The notes beneath the pieces were generated by a model that saw nothing but the letters and a program-made list of their open reading frames with translations, searched no databases and had not been told where the DNA came from. From NCBI RefSeq assembly GCF_011044495.1, contig NZ_CP049143.1, positions 7,006,001 through 7,070,000 on the forward strand: DNA of 64,000 nucleotides, written 5' to 3'. Source of the stretch: Roseimicrobium sp. ORNL1. GTDB lineage: Bacteria > Verrucomicrobiota > Verrucomicrobiia > Verrucomicrobiales > Verrucomicrobiaceae. Numbering within the stretch: position 1 is the stretch's first letter; every line of letters starts with the position of its first letter. Shown here piece after piece: positions 45,798 to 54,564 of the stretch. Position numbers and translations under genes: made by a program.

Positions 45798-46433
45798 TCA
45801 AGCTTGCCTCGCTGCCAGCGACGCCAGTGTGGGACCATGGCGCACCTCGAAGTCCGCGCCTCCAACAACGGCGGCATTGATCGAGCGAGTCATCTCACCA
45901 AGGTGGGTTCCGTGTCCGGCATGCACATGCCCAAACACATGCAGCCTCGGCTGGATGCGCTTCAATTCCTCCCTCAAATGCGGACATCCCAGATGCAGGC
46001 CTCCCGATGACGGTACATCAAGGATCCCCTGCGGAGGGGTGTGCGTGATGAGAATGTCAATCCCCGCGGGAATCGCCTTCCAGTTCTCCTGCAACATCTC
46101 CTCGTCAGCGTAGTAGGCAAACCCCGAAAGATCAGGAACCCAGGGAGCCCCGTAAATCGAAAGCCCCTCAAACTCGATTGCGCTATCCTCAAGAAGGGTG
46201 GCGTGCGCGAACCGGAATTCCCGGCTCTGGAGCATGAAGTCATGATTGCCTCCAATGCACACCACATGCCTTGCCGGGCTCTCCGCAAACCACCTGTCCA
46301 CATCCTCGAGCGTCTCAGCATCTCCCTGCTGAAAGCTGCAGAAATCCCCAGCATGAATCAAGATGTCACAGGGCGGAATGGTGATCTGCCGGTGTTTCTT
46401 GTGGGTGTCGGAGATGACGCAGAGTGAGACCAC
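45798..46433 (-). CDS. Calcineurin-like metallophosphoesterase
   Basis: A 211-residue enzyme with all metal-site blocks: VISDTHKKH (block I), HAGDF (II), IGGNHDFM (III), ITHTPP (IV) and FGHVHAGHG (V). It is a small, single-domain type, close to YfcE/MPPED-like phosphoesterases. It ends 30 nt from the YHYH gene stop (convergent). It lies 4 nt downstream of the DUF4304-like gene on the same strand. The substrate is unknown. Confidence 0.9.
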   Translation of the reverse strand: MVSLCVISDTHKKHRQITIPPCDILIHAGDFCSFQQGDAETLEDVDRWFAESPARHVVCIGGNHDFMLQSREFRFAHATLLEDSAIEFEGLSIYGAPWVPDLSGFAYYADEEMLQENWKAIPAGIDILITHTPPQGILDVPSSGGLHLGCPHLREELKRIQPRLHVFGHVHAGHGTHLGEMTRSINAAVVGGADFEVRHGPTLASLAARQA

Positions 46434-46437
46434 AGCG

Positions 46438-46863
46438 TCAAAAACCTGGTGAATGTTCCCTCCAAAATCGCTCCGCTTGAGACTTCAAGAGAGACAAGAC
46501 CTCCAGCGCAGAATCCATGCGCGTACTTTCCCTATCAGGTTCGAATCGAAACCAATGGTCTGTGGCATCAGGTGATTGAGCACCAAGCCGGAGTCGTTGC
46601 TGAAAAAGATGCAGGTGACATGGGCGAACACGATCCGGTGGGTAGTGTGTGCCATCACGCATGGTATGTCCCGATGCAGAACACCATCCCAATTCAACGA
46701 CGAAAGCCGGTCCCCACTGGCTGAATTGGAACGTCAGAAGATCGAGCTGCTTTGTCCCTGCACGACGAAAGTGAGGAAAAGAGCCGCGAAAGCCCATTTC
46801 ACGAAGCTTCGGAATGACCACCTGCCGAAGTACAGAAACCATCTTGTCGCGAGCCTCACTCAT
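46438..46863 (-). CDS. DUF4304-like protein
   Basis: A 141-residue soluble protein. The form MVSVLRQVVIPKLREMGFRGSFPHFRR, then LDLLTFQFSQWGPAFVVELGWC, fits the DUF4304 family, seen near polymorphic toxins and immunity genes. It precedes the phosphoesterase gene by 4 nt. No toxin gene is near. The family match is from pattern only. Confidence 0.6.
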   Translation of the reverse strand: MSEARDKMVSVLRQVVIPKLREMGFRGSFPHFRRAGTKQLDLLTFQFSQWGPAFVVELGWCSASGHTMRDGTHYPPDRVRPCHLHLFQQRLRLGAQSPDATDHWFRFEPDRESTRMDSALEVLSLLKSQAERFWREHSPGF

Positions 46864-46966
46864 GCGGCGCGCAATCTGCGGACGACATGAAACGACTCAA
46901 GCTTCAACACCTGAATAAATGGCTGACAGAAGCCACCTACGGGACGCGCGGTTCTTCCCACGGACC

Positions 46967-49681
46967 TCAATCCACATACAAGAACTCATTCGCGCTCATG
47001 AGCGCGTGGCACAGGGCGGCGAGTCCCAGCAGTGAAGGGTCGGCGTTCTGCTTCGAAGGCGGACCCACGGCGTACTCCAGCGGTGCGGGATGTGTTTTGT
47101 AGAAGGCCGCCTGCTCTTCCACAAACTTGACTCCGGCTTCCACATCCGCCTGCGGCGCGCGGCCATACGCAAGACGGAAGGCGAGCGTCACCTGAGCCTT
47201 TACGTCATTCGCACATTCCTTTTGCAACCGCGTGGCGAAGTACTGGGCGTACTCGCGCATGTAGCCGCTGTTCATGAGCATCAAGGATTGCGGGCTCACG
47301 GTGGTGCTGGGGCGCTCGCTGCAATTCGGCTCCACCATGGTGGGCGCATCAAAAGTCTCCAGCATGCCCAGGGGCTTGCTGCGGCGCACTTGCACGTAGA
47401 TACTGCGGCGGAATTCCTCACCGTTCAGCGGGATGATCTTTCCGCTGGGGCGGCCCGCCGTGTCACTCGTGTCCTGGCCAATCACCACCTGGCCTTCTTC
47501 ATTCGCCATCACCGGCACGGGCTTGCCAGCCAGATGCGGCGCGAGCTTGCCGCTCACGGCGAGCATGGAGTCGCGCAGCGATTCCGCCTCCAGACGACGC
47601 ACGTTCATGCGCGAGAGCAGCGCATTGTCCGGGTCCAGGCGTTCCTTGTTCGCATCCCGTGTGGAACTCTGGCGATAGGCCTCGCTCGTCATGATCAGGC
47701 GATGCAGCTTCTTCATGCTCCAGCCCTGTGCCATGAACTCGCTCGCGAGCCAGTCCAGCAGTTCCGGATGCGTGGGCTTCTGCCCCAGCGCGCCAAAGTC
47801 TCCCGCGCTGGTGACGATGCCTTTTCCAAAGTGGTGCATCCACGCGCGATTCACCAGCACGCGGGCGAGCAGCGGATGTTTTCCATCGGTAATCGATTCA
47901 GCGAATGCAAGCCGCCGCCCCGTGGTGGGCAGCGTGGCAGATTTCTCCGGCACCTCCACCTTGCGCAGCCCGGCAAGCACCGTCAGGTCTGAGGGCGGCA
48001 CCTTGTCCTTCTTCTGCTCAGGGTCACCACGGTTGAAGATGAAGGTCGCCGGCACCAGATCCGCCTTCGCCTTCGGGACCTCCGTGAAGGCTTGTACAAA
48101 CTCCTCCTTCGGCTTGGTGGCGCGCACCTTGGTCGCCTCCTCCACCATCTTCTTCAGGGTATCGGCATGCTTCGTCTGGTACGTGGTGTCGTATAGATAG
48201 AGCGAACCGCCGGTGAGTTGATTGACACGTGGCCAGTCCTTCAAGAGCTTCACCTGTTCGGGCTTACGATCCTTCACCGCCGTGCGGTACGCCGTGCGAA
48301 GGGCATCGCGCTTGTCTTCATCCGCCTTGAGCAGTTCCTTCTCCAGCACTTCGGTGATGAACGCCTCCTGCTGCTTCAGCCGTGCCTCATCGATCTTCTT
48401 GGCCTCGGCTTCAATCTTCGCCGCCTCCGCACGCTCGACATCGGTCAGCAACGACACCAGTCTGCCTGCGGGAGTCCGCCAGGTGTTGGTATCAAATCCG
48501 GGCTCGAACACGGCACGCAGTCGATAGTAGTCCGCCTGCGAGATGGGGTCATAACGATGGTCGTGGCATTGGGCACAGGCAATTGTCATGCCGTACAGCG
48601 AGGTACCCACGATCTTGATGGTATCCGCGATGGTCGAGTTCTGCGAAGCGCGGTCATTCATCGTCCCCGTGCCATCTGGCGCCATGCGGAGGAATCCCGT
48701 GGCCGCGAGCTTCGCAGTCGCATCCGCATCGAGGTTCCGATACGGCTGCTTCACCATCTCATCACCGGCAAGCTGCTCACGGATGAACTGATCGAAGGGC
48801 TTGTCCTGATTGAAGGCGGTAATGACGTAATCGCGGTACTTCCACGCCCACGGACGCTCGGTATCCTTCTCCGTGTAACCATCCGAATCGGCATAGCCCG
48901 CGACGTCCAGCCAGTGACGGCCCCAGCGCTCTCCGTAATGTGGCGAGGCAAGCAAACGTTCGATGACCTTCTCCCATGCCTGTGGCGAAGCATCGTTCAC
49001 AAATGCATCCACCTCCTCCGGCGTCGGCGGCAATCCGGTGAGGTCGTATGTGGCACGGCGGATCAAGGTGCCTCGATCCGCCTCCGAGGAAAATGCCAGG
49101 CCAGCTTTATCCAGCTTCTTCTTAAGGAAGGCATCGACCGGATTTTCGCCAGTGACTGATGCCTGATGGCCACTGACCACGTCCGGCACCTTCGTGTGCC
49201 GAATCGGCTGGAACGCCCACCAGGCACGCTCTTCATCCGTGAAGGCATGCTCCGGCCCGAGCTTCTCCGGCTCCGGACGTGCCGTCGGTGCTCCCTCAGC
49301 AATCCATTTCTCAATCGTGGCAATCTCAGCCGCCTTCAAAGGCGGCTTACCCTTCGGCATGTCGCCGTTCTTCAGCACTTCCAGAATATGGCTCGTAGCC
49401 GGTTGGCCTGCAGTGATGGCCGGGCCCGACTTGCCCCCCTTCGACAGGTACCTCGCCAAGCGCACATCCAGACCCCCCTTCATCTCGCCCTCTTCCCCGT
49501 GGCAGTGGAAGCAGTGAGCCTTCAAGATGGGACGCACGTCCTTCTCAAACGTCAGCGGACCGGTGGGTGCCTGCGCGGCTCCGAACACGGATGCGCCACC
49601 CACCGTCATGAAAACGAAGGAGGCGGAGGCGGCGTATCTGGCTGGGCGGAAGTGCATCACAACAAAAACCGGGTGCTGCAA
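46967..49681 (-). CDS. PSCyt1-DUF1549-DUF1553 cytochrome c-type protein
   Basis: A 904-residue exported protein of the PVC type. A signal-like N-terminus (AASASFVFMTVGGASVFGAAQA) is followed by the PSCyt1 heme site (AHCFHCHGEEGEMKGGLDVR), the DUF1549 domain (RRATYDLTGLPPTPEEVDAFV; WLDVAGYADSDGYTEKD; CAQCHDHRYDPISQADYY with a second CxxCH) and DUF1553 (RVLVNRAWMHHFGKGIV, DWLASEFMAQGWSMKKLHRLIM). These are numerous in planctomycetes and verrucomicrobia and usually sit next to a DUF1501 gene; none is seen here. A role in periplasmic electron transfer or polymer breakdown is assumed. Confidence 0.92.
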   Translation of the reverse strand: MQHPVFVVMHFRPARYAASASFVFMTVGGASVFGAAQAPTGPLTFEKDVRPILKAHCFHCHGEEGEMKGGLDVRLARYLSKGGKSGPAITAGQPATSHILEVLKNGDMPKGKPPLKAAEIATIEKWIAEGAPTARPEPEKLGPEHAFTDEERAWWAFQPIRHTKVPDVVSGHQASVTGENPVDAFLKKKLDKAGLAFSSEADRGTLIRRATYDLTGLPPTPEEVDAFVNDASPQAWEKVIERLLASPHYGERWGRHWLDVAGYADSDGYTEKDTERPWAWKYRDYVITAFNQDKPFDQFIREQLAGDEMVKQPYRNLDADATAKLAATGFLRMAPDGTGTMNDRASQNSTIADTIKIVGTSLYGMTIACAQCHDHRYDPISQADYYRLRAVFEPGFDTNTWRTPAGRLVSLLTDVERAEAAKIEAEAKKIDEARLKQQEAFITEVLEKELLKADEDKRDALRTAYRTAVKDRKPEQVKLLKDWPRVNQLTGGSLYLYDTTYQTKHADTLKKMVEEATKVRATKPKEEFVQAFTEVPKAKADLVPATFIFNRGDPEQKKDKVPPSDLTVLAGLRKVEVPEKSATLPTTGRRLAFAESITDGKHPLLARVLVNRAWMHHFGKGIVTSAGDFGALGQKPTHPELLDWLASEFMAQGWSMKKLHRLIMTSEAYRQSSTRDANKERLDPDNALLSRMNVRRLEAESLRDSMLAVSGKLAPHLAGKPVPVMANEEGQVVIGQDTSDTAGRPSGKIIPLNGEEFRRSIYVQVRRSKPLGMLETFDAPTMVEPNCSERPSTTVSPQSLMLMNSGYMREYAQYFATRLQKECANDVKAQVTLAFRLAYGRAPQADVEAGVKFVEEQAAFYKTHPAPLEYAVGPPSKQNADPSLLGLAALCHALMSANEFLYVD

Positions 49682-49858
49682 AAACTACGCCTGCCTGAAC
49701 TTTCTCTATCAGGAGGACGACCAGCCACAGTTCGCAATTTGATAATCAATCGCACAACCCCCCATCGAATTCGAGCTCAGTGATGCTACATTAGTCGCTC
49801 ATCATCAATTTTTTACATGACAACTCCTCCCTTGCACATGCCCCGCAGACCCTCGTGT

Positions 49859-49892
49859 AATCCAAAAGTGACCGGTTCTGCTCATGTCCTGC
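49859..49892 (+). repeat. Repeat flanking two secreted-protein genes, copy 1
   Basis: 34 nt (begins AATCCAAAAGTGACC), identical at 33 of 34 positions to copy 2 (50753-50786) and at 28 of 34 to copy 3 (51486-51519). Similarity to copy 2 continues into a GAGGCCTTTCCT-type string. It lies 31 nt beyond the stop of the gene at 49924-50628. Confidence 0.8.
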
Positions 49893-49923
49893 TACCGCCA
49901 ATTTGAGGCCTTTCCTGATCCTC

Positions 49924-50628
49924 TCACCAACGCTGCTCCACGCCGACGACCTTTGACCTGCCGTAAGCTTTGAGAGTCTCCAGGAGCTGTTTCGGCTGGC
50001 GCTGCGTTTCATCCAGATAGCTAGCTTCGTGGGATGACAGCGGCGGAGGCATCGTGACATACAAGCATGCTCCAGGCTCAGGGAAGGCTATCCCTAACGA
50101 AGTCTTCGGAAAGCGCGCCAATTCATCGATCAACCCAAATGCACGTTCGAGCGCGATGAGTTCCCCACGAAAGTAGATGTTGCCAGTCGGGCTCAGTCGT
50201 ATGTGGCGTTCAGGGTCACTCTTCAAGTTCGCCTCCGAGGGAAAGACGGCATTGACCGGGGCCGGAAATGGCGACTTGTCCTTGGGGAGCTTTTCGTTGA
50301 GTTCGACCGCCACTTCATCTGGCGCCACCCAGAAGCAGTTCACTTCGTCCGGTGCCACGTCTTCCCGATTGTCGTTGTGTGTCGCCACCACCACATTGGC
50401 ATGCTCCGTGGCGCTGGGATAGAAGAGGCGAAGCAGGCGCATCTGCTCCTCACTGAATTTCAGCGTGCCAAAGGCCGAGATTTCCTTCACCTGAGCCTCG
50501 TCCAACTTGAGTCGGAGCGACGGGACGCTGAGTCGCTGGGTTTCCGAATCGAAGGAATAACCGTCTGCTCGAGCCAATACTTGAAGCAACACTGACCAAA
50601 ACAACAATGCCAGCAAAACGCGTTTCAT
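49924..50628 (-). CDS. Hypothetical exported protein
   Basis: About 234 residues. The start at 50628 gives MKRVLLALLFWSVLLQVLARADG, a clear signal peptide; the frame extends to 50670. The mature part (SLRLKLDEAQVKEISAFGTLKFSEEQMRLLRLFYPSA) looks alpha/beta. No family recognised. It lies between two copies of a direct repeat, with copy 1 just past its stop and copy 2 upstream of its start. Confidence 0.65.
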   Translation of the reverse strand: MKRVLLALLFWSVLLQVLARADGYSFDSETQRLSVPSLRLKLDEAQVKEISAFGTLKFSEEQMRLLRLFYPSATEHANVVVATHNDNREDVAPDEVNCFWVAPDEVAVELNEKLPKDKSPFPAPVNAVFPSEANLKSDPERHIRLSPTGNIYFRGELIALERAFGLIDELARFPKTSLGIAFPEPGACLYVTMPPPLSSHEASYLDETQRQPKQLLETLKAYGRSKVVGVEQRW

Positions 50629-50752
50629 AAAGGCCAGGCAACAGAATCCAAGGACTCGAGGAAAAATCAATAGGTGCTCTTCTTAAGTCTTCTAAGCGAT
50701 CGGTGAGGAATGGTCGGCGGCTTCTACCGCCGCGTGGTGAAGTGGGCCAAAA

Positions 50753-50786
50753 AATCCAAAGGTGACCGGTTCTGCTCATGTCCTGC
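50753..50786 (+). repeat. Repeat flanking two secreted-protein genes, copy 2
   Basis: 33 of 34 positions match copy 1. It lies 27 nt beyond the stop of the lipoprotein gene, and a short hairpin (50715-50732) lies just before it. Confidence 0.8.
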
Positions 50787-50813
50787 CCCGCGCCTCAGAC
50801 TTGAGGCTTTCCT

Positions 50814-51404
50814 TCAACGCGTCTTCGAATATTTGAGGAATGTTCTCTCCGCATCAGGCACGGCGGGAAGTGTGAACCAACCTTGGGACTGGTATTCTGT
50901 AAGGTCGTTGAAGGGGCGCTTCTCGTATGTCTTCACACGCACAGACTGCGGAACCAGCACTACTGCGGAAATGCTGCTTCCGCCTTCGAATGAAGTAGAT
51001 CCTCCGTACAGCCCGAGTTGGAGTATTGGCCCCCTGACGCGGATGCCCGCGCCCATTCGCTTTTTGTCATTCATGATGGATACCGGTCCGTCGGGATGCC
51101 CCATCCAACCCAAGCTCTTCTCAAGATAAACCACCACATCCTCACGGTCTGACGGCACTACGATCGTACCCACCGGAACAGCAATGGCCTTGCCCGTATC
51201 CGGAATACGAAACCGGACATGCTCGTAGGCCTCACCGTTCTGCACGAGAGGATTCGCTGAGAAGCTCGAAAGCACCACGCTTTGCTTTTCCGAGCCCGAC
51301 TTGGAAGGAAGCATCAGACTTTGGTAGTCCGGGAATTTCGGTGCTGCGCAGCCTGTCATAGTCACTGCTGCCAGTCCGTACATCAGCATCCTAATCACTT
51401 TCAT
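50814..51404 (-). CDS. Putative lipoprotein
   Basis: About 196 residues. From the start at 51404 there is a lipoprotein signal ending in the lipobox LAAVTMTGC (Cys about residue 18). The mature protein has beta-rich segments (FRIPDTGKAIAVPVGTIVVPSD, SISAVVLVPQSVRVKTY). It is flanked by repeat copies 2 and 3. No family recognised. Confidence 0.65.
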   Translation of the reverse strand: MKVIRMLMYGLAAVTMTGCAAPKFPDYQSLMLPSKSGSEKQSVVLSSFSANPLVQNGEAYEHVRFRIPDTGKAIAVPVGTIVVPSDREDVVVYLEKSLGWMGHPDGPVSIMNDKKRMGAGIRVRGPILQLGLYGGSTSFEGGSSISAVVLVPQSVRVKTYEKRPFNDLTEYQSQGWFTLPAVPDAERTFLKYSKTR

Positions 51405-51485
51405 GATAGGAGGTAAGTGCATCTGAAACTGGACGTCGAGTCGAGACATATTGCCTGCTTCGCGAAGTCAATGCACAGGCCAAGT

Positions 51486-51519
51486 ATTCCAAAAGTCACC
51501 TGTTCTCCTCATGTGTTGC
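51486..51519 (+). repeat. Repeat flanking two secreted-protein genes, copy 3 (diverged)
   Basis: 28 of 34 positions match copy 1. It lies in the gap between the lipoprotein gene and the secreted oxidoreductase gene. Confidence 0.65.
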
Positions 51520-51564
51520 GCGTGGTGATCAACCATGGGGTCATCCCGCGTTAACCGCACCCTC

Positions 51565-52575
51565 ATGAATTTGAATCTTCGTCATCTGCCACTGCTCATC
51601 GTTGCTGCCGCGCTGCCTCTCCAGGCTGAAGAGCCCAAACCGCTGAAGGTGGGCATCATCGGCCTGGATACCTCACACGCCATCGCCTTCACCACGGCGC
51701 TCAACAAGGGGAGCAAGAAGCCGGAAGATGCGGCCAAGCTCGCAGGTGCCAAGCTCATCGCCGCCTATCCCAAGGGCAGCCCGGACATCGAATCGAGCAC
51801 CAAGCGCGTGCCCGAATACACGGCGAAGGTACAGGAGATGGGCGTGGAAATCGTGGACTCCGTCGATGACCTGGTGAGCAAGGTCGACGCGGTACTGCTG
51901 GAAACCAATGATGGCCGCCCGCATCTGGAACAGGTTCGCCCCGTGCTGAAGGCGAAGAAGCCGGTCTTCATCGACAAGCCCATCGCCGCGTCTCTCGCCG
52001 ATGCCATCCGCATCTTTGATGAAGCCAAGGCAGCTGGGGTGCCGATTTTCTCCGCCTCCTCCCTGCGCTTCGGCAAGGGTACCCAGGACGTGCGCAACGG
52101 CAGCGTCGGCAAGGTCAAGTCTGCCGAGACCATGAGCCCCGTGAGCCTGGAGCCGACGCATCCGGACCTCTTCTGGTACGGCATCCATGGCGTGGAATCC
52201 CTCTTCACAGTCATGGGCACCGGCTGCCAGAGCGTGAAGCGCGGCACGGGGCCGAATGGTGAGATCGAAGTCGTCGGCACCTGGGAAGGCGGCCGCACCG
52301 GCACCTTCCGCGAGAGCAAGGAGAAGAAGTACGGCGGCAAGGCCGTGGGCGAGAAGGGCGAGGCCGAAATCGGCAAGTACGATGGTTATGATCCCCTGCT
52401 CGTCGCTGCGATTGACATGTTCCGCAGCGGCAAGGCCCCGGTGAGCGCCGAGGAAACCCTGGAGATCTACGCCTTCATGGAAGCGGCTGATGAAAGCAAG
52501 CGCCGTAACGGTGCCGAAGTCACGCTCAAGGAAGTCATGGACAAGGCCCGCGCGGAAATCACCGCGAAGAAGTAG
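51565..52575 (+). CDS. Exported Gfo/Idh/MocA family oxidoreductase
   Basis: About 336 residues. It starts with a signal peptide (MNLNLRHLPLLIVAAALPLQA), then a Rossmann start (LKVGIIGLDTSHAIAFTTAL), a family motif DKPIAASLADA (about 142) and WYGIHGVESLFTVMG with the conserved His. Exported Gfo/Idh proteins are usual in PVC bacteria. It converges with truA across a short inverted repeat. Confidence 0.88.
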   Translation: MNLNLRHLPLLIVAAALPLQAEEPKPLKVGIIGLDTSHAIAFTTALNKGSKKPEDAAKLAGAKLIAAYPKGSPDIESSTKRVPEYTAKVQEMGVEIVDSVDDLVSKVDAVLLETNDGRPHLEQVRPVLKAKKPVFIDKPIAASLADAIRIFDEAKAAGVPIFSASSLRFGKGTQDVRNGSVGKVKSAETMSPVSLEPTHPDLFWYGIHGVESLFTVMGTGCQSVKRGTGPNGEIEVVGTWEGGRTGTFRESKEKKYGGKAVGEKGEAEIGKYDGYDPLLVAAIDMFRSGKAPVSAEETLEIYAFMEAADESKRRNGAEVTLKEVMDKARAEITAKK

Positions 52576-52592
52576 GGCACAGATTGTGGTGA

Positions 52593-52641
52593 TCCGTCCG
52601 TTCGTCCATGTCGTCGGGGGATGTGTGGGCGAGCGGACGGA
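52593..52641. repeat. Inverted repeat between convergent genes
   Basis: Arms at 52593-52607 and 52627-52641 are 15 nt each and pair at 13 positions, in the gap between the oxidoreductase gene and truA. A bidirectional terminator is plausible. Confidence 0.65.
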
Positions 52642-52659
52642 AGTGGTTGAGCAAGCACA

Positions 52660-53427
52660 TCAGTACAACACGCGGACGAGGTACAAACCATCCGCCGGCG
52701 CGCAGTGACTGCTCTTGGCACCCGAGGGGTTCGCCACCAGGCCACGCAGCCATTCCAGGCTCTCCCGGCCACGCGCCACATGAATGAGGCTGCCCACCAT
52801 GAGGCGGACCATCTTGTAAAGGAAGCCGTCCCCCTCGAACTCCAGGCGCAACACATCGCCTTCCTCATGCACCTCCAGGCGTGAGATGGTGCGGGTGAGA
52901 CCTTCCGCATTCTCCCGGCGCTCATCATCACTCATGTCGCCACGATTCGCGGAGAGCCGGGCAAAGTTGTGCGTGCCACGCAGCGCCACCGCTCCGGCAC
53001 GCAACGCTTCCATATCCAGCGACCCATACAGATGCCACGCGCGTCCTGCCTCGAAAGGCGAAATCACATCCCCGCGCCAGATGCGGTACTCATACACTTT
53101 CCCCGTGGCACTGAATCGCGCATGGAAATCCTCTGCTGCTTCCTCGCACTTCATGATGCGGATGCTGTACGGCAGGCGCACATTCAGGGCCCGTATCCAC
53201 GAGTCCATCGACAGCCGCAGTGACTCGGGCGGCTCGATGTGCGCCACCTGCGCCCGCGCATGCACTCCTGCATCCGTGCGCCCCGAACCATGCACCACCA
53301 CCCGGTGCCCGGCGAGATCCTTCAGTGCCGCCTCAATCTGGTCCTGCACCGCCGTCCCACCCACCTGCGACTGCCAGCCCTGCCAGGGGCGACCGTCATA
53401 GGAGATGGTGAGTTTGAGGCGAGGCAT
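52660..53427 (-). CDS. truA: tRNA pseudouridine(38-40) synthase TruA
   Basis: A 255-residue enzyme that makes pseudouridine at tRNA positions 38-40. The start MPRLKLTISYDGRPWQGWQ and the catalytic Asp in HGSGRTDAGVHARAQV are typical. The length fits the family, and the ending VRVLY is normal. It is isolated from other tRNA-modifying genes here. Confidence 0.97.
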   Translation of the reverse strand: MPRLKLTISYDGRPWQGWQSQVGGTAVQDQIEAALKDLAGHRVVVHGSGRTDAGVHARAQVAHIEPPESLRLSMDSWIRALNVRLPYSIRIMKCEEAAEDFHARFSATGKVYEYRIWRGDVISPFEAGRAWHLYGSLDMEALRAGAVALRGTHNFARLSANRGDMSDDERRENAEGLTRTISRLEVHEEGDVLRLEFEGDGFLYKMVRLMVGSLIHVARGRESLEWLRGLVANPSGAKSSHCAPADGLYLVRVLY

Positions 53428-53623
53428 TGGGAACCAGCATCCATACCGAACGATGCGCTTCCTTCAACGGCAAGAACGTGCGGCTCTGGAATTCACGGCA
53501 AGGGCGAAGGCGTGCAAAAGTCCGGCCCAATAATGGTTCACCGACGCAGGGACGGCTTGATTTGCTTCGCCGCTCTGTGGAGGATACCTTTGCAATTCCG
53601 AACCACACCCTGGGTCACCTTCC

Positions 53624-54061
53624 ATGAAACAAGCCCTCCTGCTTGCCTCCGTCGCCGCCTTGCTGGCATGCACGCTGGTTTCGTGTGTGCACCCCGGCAC
53701 ACCAAAGGCACGGCCCGCGTGTGGTTTTTCTGATCCAGAAATGATGGCCACCATGGGCATCTGCATGCTGGCCGGGGAGTACTACATCGCCCATGGCCAA
53801 TGGCCCGCCACCAGGGAGCATCTGGAGGTCCAAACCCAGTCCGTGCTGGAGCTCGCGCAAGGAGACGTCACCGATGATGAAGCCGTCGAAATCGCTTCTT
53901 TTCTAGATCGCTTTGATCTCGTGGAACTGCACAAGAAGGACAAGAACCTCGTGATTCACTATCGCATCAAAATCGATAAGAAGACTGTGGAGCACACCCT
54001 CATGCTGCGGCCCAAGGCAACGGTGGATGAGATCATCACGTCATCGACCGAGGCGAACTGA
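53624..54061 (+). CDS. Small putative lipoprotein
   Basis: A 145-residue protein with a lipobox (LLACTLVSC, Cys about 21) after a hydrophobic signal. The mature part is mixed alpha/beta (EHLEVQTQSVLELAQGDVTDDEAVEIASFLDRFDLVELHKKD). No family recognised. It lies between truA (divergent) and ruvX (convergent, 12-nt gap). Confidence 0.65.
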   Translation: MKQALLLASVAALLACTLVSCVHPGTPKARPACGFSDPEMMATMGICMLAGEYYIAHGQWPATREHLEVQTQSVLELAQGDVTDDEAVEIASFLDRFDLVELHKKDKNLVIHYRIKIDKKTVEHTLMLRPKATVDEIITSSTEAN

Positions 54062-54073
54062 TGCCTGCCCCGG

Positions 54074-54529
54074 CTAGGGTTGTTCCTCGTCCGGCAGCAT
54101 CCATCCCTCGGGCCCTGCCTTGGTATTCAGGTAGTCCTGCAGAATCGCCACCGCAGCCACCTGGTCCACGAGCTTCTTCTGCTCCAGATCGAGCTTCTTC
54201 CCGGTGAATCCCAGGCTCCGCTCGGCGGCGGCGCTGCTGAGGCGCTCGTCCACGAAGTGAATCTGCACCTCATCCGGCAGTTTTTTTCGCAGGCGATCCG
54301 CAAAACGATCCACCCGCTCCGCGGCACTGCCACGCTCGCCGCTCATGCGCAGCGGCAGACCAATGACCACCTCCTCCACGCGCTTCTGCCGCACGATGGT
54401 GGCGATTTCCTCCTCCACGTCCGGATGGGCATCCAGCGTCTTCAGCGGATTGGCGAAGATCTGCAACTCATCACTAAGCGCCAGTCCGATGCGGACCGTG
54501 CCGTGATCGATGCCGAGGATGCGACTCAT
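54074..54529 (-). CDS. ruvX: Putative pre-16S rRNA nuclease / Holliday junction resolvase RuvX (YqgF)
   Basis: A 151-residue RNase H-fold nuclease. It shows LGIDHGTVRIGLALSD (first Asp), VVIGLPLRMSGERGSAAERV and IHFVDERLSSAAAERSL (Glu), with a final Asp in KKLVDQVAAVAILQDYL. All metal-site residues are present. It lies 35 nt downstream of the mannose-1-phosphate guanylyltransferase gene, same strand. Confidence 0.95.
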   Translation of the reverse strand: MSRILGIDHGTVRIGLALSDELQIFANPLKTLDAHPDVEEEIATIVRQKRVEEVVIGLPLRMSGERGSAAERVDRFADRLRKKLPDEVQIHFVDERLSSAAAERSLGFTGKKLDLEQKKLVDQVAAVAILQDYLNTKAGPEGWMLPDEEQP

Positions 54530-54564
54530 AGAAAGTGAAGGAGGATAATCAGACTGCTCAAAGC

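Noticed and set aside
49859-51519. Integron attC sites for the repeat-flanked genes
   Set aside because: The repeats lack the GTTRRRY/RYYYAAC core sites and attC-like folding, and no integrase is present.
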